Of a stretch of DNA of 6,908 bases, positions 1-5,192 are shown piece after piece. The DNA comes from an uncultured Blautia sp. (GTDB lineage: Bacteria > Bacillota > Clostridia > Lachnospirales > Lachnospiraceae), in the NCBI GenBank assembly GCA_938028845.1, contig CALIZJ010000094.1, positions 1-6,908 of the forward strand. The letters are read 5' to 3'. Position numbers and translations under genes: made by a program. The notes beneath the pieces are model-generated. The model saw only the letters and a list, made by a program, of their open reading frames with translations. It searched no databases and was not told the origin of the DNA. How positions within the stretch are numbered: position 1 is the first letter of the stretch; each line of letters starts with the position of its first letter.

Positions 1-547
1 CATCCAGCACTTCCTCGCTTGTCATATAATGATCCTTTAAATATCCCCGAAAGGCTCCATACAAGATTCCCACATCCTGCAGCTTCATCTGCAAAAGGCT
101 TTTTTCTTCTGCTTTGTCCAGGATTTCTGAAAATTCTTCTTCCCGGATATCATACTGCATCAGCTCAGAGACCAGGGATTTCACCTCATTTAAGTATCCC
201 GGCTTTTTCATCTGATTTCCCAGATAGGGCATGTCCTTCCTGCAGTTTTGCAGTAATTTTTGAAGGACCATGCTTTTTCCCGTCTCTTCCAAAAGCTTTC
301 GGTTATCTGATCCTGTCTCCTCGAAGACACGGTAGGCAAGACGCTCAAAGCTTAATACATCAATATTTAAAATCCCGCCGCCCGGATGCATTTCCACCAG
401 GGTTCTCTGGGTCTGCATGGTAAACTGTTCGGGAACGATGACATAGTAAGTCTGTTTAGGGTTTTCCATAGATTCTTTGATTATTGTTTCGTATGCAAAA
501 TGGGACTTTCCGGCCCCTGAACTGCCTATGATAAATTGTAATGACAT
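1..547 (-). CDS. addB: AddB, ATP-dependent helicase/nuclease subunit B (N-terminal part, runs off the left edge)
   Basis: The minus strand is open from an ATG at 547 to the window edge and gives the first 182 residues of a protein normally over 1,100 residues long. It begins MSLQFIIGSSGAGKS, a Walker A loop at residues 8-15, followed by YYVIVPEQFTMQTQ (about 34-47) and LNIDVLSFERLAYRVFEE. This combination is characteristic of AddB/RexB. In the family, AddB pairs with AddA to resect double-strand breaks for RecA-dependent recombination. AddB contributes Chi recognition and a C-terminal nuclease domain with an iron-sulfur cluster; those parts lie outside the window, and addA would be expected next to them. 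The start is supported by a Shine-Dalgarno-like AAGGTGGTGA about 6 bases upstream. No frameshift is seen in the visible part. The family assignment is strong; completeness cannot be judged. Confidence 0.93.
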   Translation of the reverse strand, partial: MSLQFIIGSSGAGKSHFAYETIIKESMENPKQTYYVIVPEQFTMQTQRTLVEMHPGGGILNIDVLSFERLAYRVFEETGSDNRKLLEETGKSMVLQKLLQNCRKDMPYLGNQMKKPGYLNEVKSLVSELMQYDIREEEFSEILDKAEEKSLLQMKLQDVGILYGAFRGYLKDHYMTSEEVLD

Positions 548-577
548 GGGATTCACCACCTTATGTTTCTTTTTTTT

Positions 578-610
578 GGGAAAGGGACGCTGGGATGTGG
601 GGGATAGGGG
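578..610 (+). other. Putative G-quadruplex motif (five G-runs)
   Basis: On the plus strand there are five runs of three or more Gs at 578-580, 584-586, 592-594, 599-603 and 607-610. The loops are AAA, ACGCT, ATGT and ATA. This satisfies the usual G3+N1-7 rule with one spare run. The motif sits on the template strand of the addB leader and overlaps the left arm of the inverted repeat at 589-647, so the two structures would compete. The motif is seen directly; folding in the cell is inference. Confidence 0.6.
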
Positions 611-647
611 CGGCGGATGGCGCTGCCCCTATCCCCCACATCCCAGC
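589..647. repeat. Perfect 23-bp inverted repeat with 13-base loop, upstream of addB
   Basis: Positions 589-611 (starting GCTGGGATGT, ending AGGGGC) are exactly complementary to 625-647 (starting GCCCCT, ending CATCCCAGC), separated by a 13-base loop at 612-624. Pairing is perfect over 23 bases and very GC-rich. It lies between the candidate addB promoter and the addB ribosome binding site, so it would form a very stable hairpin in the addB mRNA leader. It is not a standard intrinsic terminator. On the minus strand the stem is followed by GTCCCTTTCCC and a run of As; on the plus strand it is followed by TGGCTATTCC. It could be a regulatory leader structure, a palindromic repeat element, or a small-element remnant. 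Confidence 0.9.
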
Positions 648-689
648 TGGCTATTCCTTGCTGAACTGTTTTGAGCCAGTTGGCTGTTA

Positions 690-717
690 ATTATCCTATA
701 ATAAATTTTACAGGCAA
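690..717 (-). promoter_or_regulatory. Candidate sigma-A promoter for addB
   Basis: Read on the minus strand, TTGCCT (712-717) and GATAAT (690-695) are separated by 16 bases, matching TTGACA at 4 of 6 and TATAAT at 5 of 6 positions. Transcription would start near 683 and give a leader of about 135 bases that includes the inverted repeat. The match is moderate and rests on the sequence only. Confidence 0.5.
697..702 (+). promoter_or_regulatory. Consensus -10 box on the plus strand, possible distal promoter of the 979 gene
   Basis: A perfect TATAAT lies directly beside the minus-strand -10 element at 690-695. No good -35 box is found at 16-18 bases upstream; TTGAGC at 671-676 leaves a 20-base spacer. 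If used, it would give a leader of roughly 270 bases for the 979 gene. A nearer alternative is TTGGCA at 919-924 with a poor -10 around 941-950. The true promoter of the 979 gene is undecided. Confidence 0.25.
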
Positions 718-810
718 CAAAGTATACACAGCTACACGGCAAAATATCTAAAATAAAATCTCCTTAATCCAATATAACATGCGCCGCCCTTATATACAAA
801 CAAGCTGCAT

Positions 811-833
811 CCCTCATCCCCGCCCCTAGACCC
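811..833 (-). other. Putative G-quadruplex motif on the minus strand
   Basis: Read on the minus strand, the G-runs are GGG (833-831), GGGG (826-823), GGGG (821-818) and GGG (813-811), with loops TCTA, C and ATGA. This fits the canonical G3+N1-7 pattern, and the single-base central loop is typical of stable quadruplexes. It lies on the template strand relative to the 979 gene. A weaker G-run cluster follows at 884-900 but has only three runs. The motif is seen directly; its formation is inference. Confidence 0.55.
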
Positions 834-964
834 ACGCTGCACCACCAGCATTTCTCTTTCTACCGTCCCTTCCTCACGGCGTACCCTCACCCCCCTTCCC
901 ACCAGTATACCACACTTTTTGGCATAAATCTCTTCCTCCCTTAATAGGATATACAAAGTAAACC

Positions 965-970
965 AGGAGG
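965..970 (+). promoter_or_regulatory. Ribosome binding site fixing the start at 979
   Basis: AGGAGG lies 8 bases before the ATG at 979, an ideal spacing. The in-frame GTG at 970 overlaps this site and so cannot be its start codon. Confidence 0.85.
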
Positions 971-978
971 TGCGCACC

Positions 979-1425
979 ATGAGTTCAAAAACCAAAATCA
1001 TCGTCTTACATATGAGGGAAGTCGTGTATACCCTGATCTTCCTGCTCCTAGCCATCATCCTCGGCGTCGTGCTCTTTTTCATGTTCGGCCCGGGCAAGGC
1101 GAAAACCACCGGCACAAATGCACCCGCCAAATACACCCCAGGTATCTACCGCACTTCCGTGTCTCTTGCAGATAACACCTTTGATGTGGAAGTCACCGTA
1201 GATTCCGACCGTATCACTTCCATACGGCTGAACAATTTAAGCGAGAGCACCTCCGCCATGTTCCCCCTTATGGAACCTGCCCTGGAATCTCTTGCCAGCC
1301 AGATCTATTCCACCCAATCCCTGGAAAATATCCAATATTCCAGCGACCAGAAATATACGTCCATGATGCTTTTAGACGCCATTGAATCCGCTCTTGCCAA
1401 AGCAGAAAACGAGCCGGCATCCTGA
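979..1425 (+). CDS. Membrane-anchored FMN-binding-domain-like protein of unknown function
   Basis: This 148-residue protein has a short basic N-terminus (MSSKTKIIVLHMR), one hydrophobic segment at about residues 16-36 (TLIFLLLAIILGVVLFFMF), a short linker, and an extracytoplasmic domain at about 52-142. The domain begins YTPGIYRTSVSL and continues with a strand-rich FDVEVTVDSDRITSIRL, resembling the start of FMN_bind domains. It ends in KYTSMMLLDAIESALAKA, like the terminal helix of that family. The stretch that normally reads SGAT before the helix, carrying the flavin-attached threonine in covalent members, reads SSDQK here (121-125), so covalent flavinylation is unlikely. Topology is probably N-inside with the domain outside. 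The gene appears to be transcribed alone, divergent from addB and convergent with the nadE operon. Gene reality is well supported by ribosome binding site and terminator; the family link is a judgement from pattern only. Confidence 0.85.
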   Translation: MSSKTKIIVLHMREVVYTLIFLLLAIILGVVLFFMFGPGKAKTTGTNAPAKYTPGIYRTSVSLADNTFDVEVTVDSDRITSIRLNNLSESTSAMFPLMEPALESLASQIYSTQSLENIQYSSDQKYTSMMLLDAIESALAKAENEPAS

Positions 1426-1446
1426 CTATGCCGGCTCTTCTTTTTC
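1411..1446. terminator. Bidirectional intrinsic terminator between the 979 gene and nadE
   Basis: GAGCCGGCAT (1411-1420) and ATGCCGGCTC (1428-1437) form a perfect 10-bp stem around a 7-base loop. On the plus strand it is followed by TTCTTTTTC (1438-1446), a good U-tract. On the minus strand the stem is followed by GTTTTC, a shorter but usable U-tract, downstream of the nadE stop at 1461. The left arm is inside the coding sequence of the 979 gene, and that gene's stop codon (1423-1425) lies in the loop. Confidence 0.9.
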
Positions 1447-1460
1447 TGTCCTGTGGTTTC

Positions 1461-3371
1461 TTATAATTCCAAAAGCTGCTCCAGCCATACCCGCGCGCTT
1501 GCATCGCTTGGCATGCGCAGGTCTCCTCTTGGGGATACAGCCACGCTTCCCACCTTAGGTCCATCCGGAAGGCAGGAGCGTTTAAACTGCTGGTTAAAAA
1601 ATCTCCTGTAAAAAATCTTCAGCCATTTTAAAATAGTTTCTTTGTCATACATACCCATAAAAGTCGCACAGGCTATACGGTAAATCTTACCTGGCTCGAA
1701 CCCTGCCCGGAGCATATAATAAAGGAAGAAATCATGCAGTTCATAAGGCCCTACCAGATCCTCTGTCTTTTGTGCAATCTCCCCTTCCTTAGGCGGAAGA
1801 AGCTCCGGGCTCACCGGCGTATCCAGGATATCCAAAAGCACTGCCCTTAAGGTATCGTCCTTACAGGTGTCTGCATAATAGCGGACCAGATGGCGCACAA
1901 GGGTCTTGGGGATAGACGCATTCACTCCATACATGGACATGTGGTCCCCGTTATAAGTCGCCCATCCAAGGGCAAGTTCAGACAAATCTCCCGTTCCCAC
2001 AAGGATGGCGTTTTCCTGGTTCGCCAAATCCATCAGCACCTGTGTCCGCTCTCTTGCCTGGCTGTTTTCGTAGGTAACATCATGCACATCCATGGAATGG
2101 CCAATATCCGCAAAGTGCTGCTTAACCGCCTCTTTAATGTTAATCTCAGAAAGCTCGGCGCCGATACAGCGGCTAAGCTGGCAGGCATTCTGGTAAGTCC
2201 GGTCTGTAGTGCCAAAACATGGCATAGTCACACAGTGAATCTTTTCCCGCTTCTCTCCCATCATATCAAAAGCTCTGGCAATCACCAAAAGAGCAAGGGT
2301 GGAATCTAAGCCTCCGGAAAGCCCTACCATCGCCCTGGTACACCGGATATGTTCCATCCTGGTTTTTAATCCCATAGCCTGGATATTTAAAATCTCCTCG
2401 CAGCGTGCCTCTCTCTCCTGCTGATCATCCGGCACAAAAGGATATTTTGGAAAACTTCTTGTAAGAATGGTTTCTTCTGCTTTTACCCGGAAGGGAATGG
2501 TCACATAAGAATCTCTTTTTTCTTCCGGGAATGTGGACAGCCTCCGCCTTTCATCTGTCAGCCGCTGAATATCAATCTCTCCATAGATCACGTCATTTTC
2601 AAAACGTTTTCCCGATGCCAGGAGCACGCCGTTTTCCGCAATCATGTTCTGCCCTCCAAAGACAAGATCCTGGGTGGATTCTCCCTCTCCTGCGTTAGCG
2701 TAGATATAACCGCATACCAAGCGGGCGGACTGTCCCACCACCAGATTTCTGCGGTAGCTTTCTTTCCCTACCATCTCATTGCTTGCTGATAGATTCACGA
2801 TAATACGTGCTCCGGCTACGGCATGGCGCACACTTGGAGGGTCCGGTACCCACAGATCCTCACAGATCTCCACAGCCACAGTAAACTCCGAAAGCCACTC
2901 TCCGCAAAAGAGCAGATCCGTTCCAAAAGGAATCTCGTCCATTCCGCAATCTATATAGGTATAAGTATCTGCCCCGGAAACAAAATGGCGCTGTTCATAA
3001 AACTCTCCGTAATTAGGCAAATGTGTTTTCGGTACGATTCCCAGCACTTTTCCTTTATTCAGCGCTGCGGCAGCATTGTAAAGCTTTCCCTTAACCCGAA
3101 CCGGAAGCCCCACAAAGATCAGGGCATCGATCTCTCTTGTTTCCTTTGCCAGCCATAAAAGCGTTTCCCAGGCGCTGTCTAAAAGGCGTCTCTGCATAAA
3201 CAGATCCTGACAGGTATATCCTGTGATGCACAACTCCGGAAATACCATCAGCTTTGCATGTTCTTTATTCATCTTCTGGATCAGCCTTAAGATTTCCTCT
3301 CCGTTTGCCCTGCAGTCGGCAACTATGATCCTGGGTGTGGCCGCCGCTGTTTTAATAAATCCTTGTTTCAT
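1461..3371 (-). CDS. nadE: NAD+ synthase, glutamine-hydrolysing
   Basis: This 636-residue enzyme converts nicotinic acid adenine dinucleotide to NAD+ using ATP and ammonia released from glutamine, the last step of NAD+ synthesis in the cytoplasm. The N-terminal nitrilase-type glutaminase domain (about 5-270) shows the full Glu-Lys-Cys triad: E46 in FPELCITGY, K115 in VPKTHLPNYGEFYE, and C170 in VEICEDLW. The C-terminal synthetase domain (about 325-600) has the pyrophosphate loop SGGLDS at 352-357, YENSQARER at 434-442 and GTGDLSELALGWATYNGDH from 459. Length and motifs match full-length two-domain NadE, and nothing is missing. I chose the ATG at 3371 because homologues typically begin MK-GF-K-AAATP. 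A GTG at 3386 would add five residues. It is last in the operon, 43 bases after hslO, and ends just before the shared terminator. Confidence 0.97.
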   Translation of the reverse strand: MKQGFIKTAAATPRIIVADCRANGEEILRLIQKMNKEHAKLMVFPELCITGYTCQDLFMQRRLLDSAWETLLWLAKETREIDALIFVGLPVRVKGKLYNAAAALNKGKVLGIVPKTHLPNYGEFYEQRHFVSGADTYTYIDCGMDEIPFGTDLLFCGEWLSEFTVAVEICEDLWVPDPPSVRHAVAGARIIVNLSASNEMVGKESYRRNLVVGQSARLVCGYIYANAGEGESTQDLVFGGQNMIAENGVLLASGKRFENDVIYGEIDIQRLTDERRRLSTFPEEKRDSYVTIPFRVKAEETILTRSFPKYPFVPDDQQEREARCEEILNIQAMGLKTRMEHIRCTRAMVGLSGGLDSTLALLVIARAFDMMGEKREKIHCVTMPCFGTTDRTYQNACQLSRCIGAELSEINIKEAVKQHFADIGHSMDVHDVTYENSQARERTQVLMDLANQENAILVGTGDLSELALGWATYNGDHMSMYGVNASIPKTLVRHLVRYYADTCKDDTLRAVLLDILDTPVSPELLPPKEGEIAQKTEDLVGPYELHDFFLYYMLRAGFEPGKIYRIACATFMGMYDKETILKWLKIFYRRFFNQQFKRSCLPDGPKVGSVAVSPRGDLRMPSDASARVWLEQLLEL

Positions 3372-3414
3372 AATCCTTTCCCGCACCTCATCCTTACAGT
3401 GCTTTCCTTTCTTT

Positions 3415-4293
3415 TTATTTGCACCTGCGCAGGATTTCTTTTAATTCCTCCACAGTAAATACATAATTCGTATTGCAGAAATGGCAGTTCAGCTCTACCT
3501 CCTTACCCTCCTGGATCAGTTCGTTTAAGTCTTTCCTTCCAATACTGATCAGCGCTTTTTCCACGCGTTCTTTACTGCAGTTACAGTAAAACTCAGTGGA
3601 AACCCGGTCATTAATTTCCACATCAAATCCATCCAGCACTACGTTTAACAGGCTTTCCGCTGTATGTCCTTCCTCCAGCAGACTGGTGACTGAAGTAACT
3701 TTCTGTATATTTTCCTCCAGTTTTTTGATAGTCTCCTCTTCTGCAAAAGGCATAAGCTGCACGATAAAACCTCCTGCCTGGCGTACCGTATTATCTTTAT
3801 TCATAAGGACGCCCAGTCCCACTGCCGAGGGTACCTGCTCGCTGGTGGCGAAATAATAGGTCAGATCCTCTGCAATCTCGCTGGTCTGCAGGGCAATCTG
3901 CCCTACATAGGGTTCTTTCAGTCCCATATCCTTAATTACATCCATAAAGCCGACGCCTACTGCCCCTGCCACATCCAGTTTTCCTTTGGAATTAGCCGGA
4001 ATACAGACATTGGGATTTCCCACATACCCTTTTACTCTTCCCTGGGAATCTGCGGTCACTGTGATTCCCTTTAAAGGGCCGCCTCCATGGACCTGCAGGG
4101 TCAGTATATCCTTTTCCCCCTTCATCATCACGCCCATCATGGCTCCGGCTGTAAGCAGACGTCCCAGGGCTGCAGTTGCCACAGGGCTGGTATTATGTGC
4201 TTTTCGTGCAGTCTCCACCACTTCGGTAGTCACTGCCCCAAAGGCGCGTATCTGGTTAGCTGCTGCAGTTGCTCTTATAATATAATCGTTCAT
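3415..4293 (-). CDS. hslO: Hsp33 redox-regulated chaperone
   Basis: The 292-residue length and overall sequence match Hsp33, a cytoplasmic holdase that is activated by oxidative unfolding and prevents aggregation of client proteins. The N-terminal domain carries family blocks such as GRLLTAGAMMG, LQVHGGGPLKGITVTAD, GRVKGYVGNP and KGKLDVAGAVG. The C-terminal redox switch has all four zinc-binding cysteines: C237 and C239 (FYCNCS), and C270 and C273 (CHFC). Peroxide together with unfolding releases zinc and forms disulfides in known members. The start is supported by AAGGAG at 4304-4309, which lies inside the 3' end of the upstream methyltransferase gene; only two bases separate that gene's stop from this ATG, suggesting coupled translation. 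It is the middle gene of the operon, with nadE 43 bases downstream. Confidence 0.97.
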   Translation of the reverse strand: MNDYIIRATAAANQIRAFGAVTTEVVETARKAHNTSPVATAALGRLLTAGAMMGVMMKGEKDILTLQVHGGGPLKGITVTADSQGRVKGYVGNPNVCIPANSKGKLDVAGAVGVGFMDVIKDMGLKEPYVGQIALQTSEIAEDLTYYFATSEQVPSAVGLGVLMNKDNTVRQAGGFIVQLMPFAEEETIKKLEENIQKVTSVTSLLEEGHTAESLLNVVLDGFDVEINDRVSTEFYCNCSKERVEKALISIGRKDLNELIQEGKEVELNCHFCNTNYVFTVEELKEILRRCK

Positions 4294-4295
4294 TT

Positions 4296-5060
4296 TTATT
4301 TATCTCCTTGTTTTTGGTATTCCCGGGCGATGATCGTGAACCGCTCGCATTTTTCTCCCGGTGGGTCCAGGGTATATGCGTCGTATGTTCCCACAACCTT
4401 TAGCCCTGCTTTTTGAAGCATTTCCTTGATTTTTTCCAGAGAATATGCTTTCTGGTAATGGGTCTCCAGGCTCTTTTCATAAAAGCCGTCCTCCCTTGGC
4501 ATAAATAATGTAAGATCATAGGTATTTATCCCAGTCTCCTCATCATACTCATTCTCCCAGATAAAGCTTCCGTCCTCCCGGTTTTCCGCTATGGTCTGTT
4601 CTCCTAAGATTTCCTTATATTTATAGACAGAATTCATATCAAAAAGAAAGATCCCGCCCGGATCCAGGTAATTATTTACCAGACGGAAAACTTCAAGAAG
4701 CTCCTCTTCCTCTGTTATATAGTTCAGGCTGTCACAGACGCTTACGATGGCCCTTACTGTTCCGTATAGCTCAAACTCCTGCATATCCTGCAAAAGATAA
4801 AGGATATCCAGACCGGACTCCATACGTTTTTCCATAGCTTCCGCCAGCATTTCCTCAGAATTATCCACGCCGATCATATCATAGCCGGCTCTGGCCAAAA
4901 GCTCTGTGAGGGTTCCTGTTCCGCAGCCCAGCTCCAAAACCAGCCCGTCCCTGATCCCATACTCGGACAGGCGGGCGATCAGATACTCTGCCCATTCCTT
5001 ATAATTTACATTATCCATAAAAACATCATATAATTTTGCAAAATCTGAATATGCCTGCAT
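4296..5060 (-). CDS. Class I SAM-dependent methyltransferase, substrate unknown
   Basis: This 254-residue protein has a Rossmann-type methyltransferase core. Motif I is ELGCGTG at 43-49, which binds S-adenosylmethionine. The acidic end of strand 2 is D66 in GVDNSEEML, LLQDM is at 89-93, and VCDSLNYI at 108-115 corresponds to the motif IV region. The N-terminus YSDFAKLYDVFMDNVNYKEWAEY is typical of small-molecule-type class I methyltransferases common in Firmicutes. A beta-rich insertion (about 160-215, rich in E, Y and T) precedes a C-terminal FTIIARE strand. The substrate cannot be told from sequence. The start has GGAG (5067-5070) six bases upstream. It is first in the operon, behind the promoter at 5097-5125. 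Confidence 0.92.
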   Translation of the reverse strand: MQAYSDFAKLYDVFMDNVNYKEWAEYLIARLSEYGIRDGLVLELGCGTGTLTELLARAGYDMIGVDNSEEMLAEAMEKRMESGLDILYLLQDMQEFELYGTVRAIVSVCDSLNYITEEEELLEVFRLVNNYLDPGGIFLFDMNSVYKYKEILGEQTIAENREDGSFIWENEYDEETGINTYDLTLFMPREDGFYEKSLETHYQKAYSLEKIKEMLQKAGLKVVGTYDAYTLDPPGEKCERFTIIAREYQKQGDK

Positions 5061-5096
5061 GGTTTTCTCCTATATGGGTCGATTTTTATCTTATAT

Positions 5097-5125
5097 ATTG
5101 TAACATACGTTCCTGGATGGGACAA
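5097..5125 (-). promoter_or_regulatory. Sigma-A promoter of the methyltransferase-hslO-nadE operon
   Basis: Read on the minus strand, TTGTCC (5120-5125) and TACAAT (5097-5102) are separated by exactly 17 bases, with 4 of 6 and 5 of 6 consensus matches. The start of transcription would fall near 5090, about 30 bases before the ATG at 5060. No operator or riboswitch is visible in this short leader. Confidence 0.65.
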
Positions 5126-5134
5126 GCTGTGAAA

Positions 5135-5174
5135 AAAGAGCAGACAGCAAAGGGCTGCGGATAAACCGCAGCCC
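5135..5174 (-). terminator. Terminator of the lipoprotein gene
   Basis: GGGCTGCGG (5152-5160) pairs perfectly with CCGCAGCCC (5166-5174) around a 5-base loop. On the minus strand it follows the lipoprotein stop (5193) by about 18 bases. The trailing tract starts TTTGCTGTCTGC and only then reaches a run of Ts, so it is weaker than the 1411 terminator. It separates the lipoprotein gene from the operon promoter. Confidence 0.75.
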
Positions 5175-5192
5175 GTCATGTCCACTATTTGC

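Larger units (their letters stand above)
548..978. other. Divergent intergenic region between addB and the 979 gene
   Basis: This 431-base stretch has no credible coding region. It contains the addB ribosome binding site, a run of Ts, a perfect inverted repeat (589-647), a candidate addB promoter (690-717), a plus-strand TATAAT at 697-702, and a C-rich, G-poor stretch at about 808-905 on the plus strand. Two G-quadruplex-type motifs lie on opposite strands (578-610 plus, 811-833 minus). A minus-strand open frame crossing 732-1136 overlaps the start of the 979 gene and has a composition set by the G-rich strand, so I do not treat it as a gene. Confidence 0.7.

Noticed and set aside
589..647. 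Inverted repeat as an intrinsic terminator
   Set aside because: No U-tract follows the stem on either strand; the T-run at 570-577 precedes it on the plus strand and becomes an A-run on the minus strand.
19..674. Plus-strand open frames over the addB region
   Set aside because: They are antisense to the clear AddB reading frame and its leader, and their products have low-complexity composition with no recognised domain.
890..920. Short minus-strand peptide (12 codons) starting at an ATG behind GGGAGG
   Set aside because: It is too short, stops quickly and has no recognisable signal; chance occurrence in a purine-rich strand is likely.
970..978. GTG at 970 as start of the FMN-binding-like protein
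   Set aside because: It overlaps the AGGAGG ribosome binding site, which is ideally spaced for the ATG at 979.
732..1136. Minus-strand open frame of 134 codons crossing the start of the 979 gene
   Set aside because: It overlaps the well-supported plus-strand gene antisense, has no good ribosome binding site, and its Gly/Arg/Val-rich product follows from the G-rich strand. No family was recognised.
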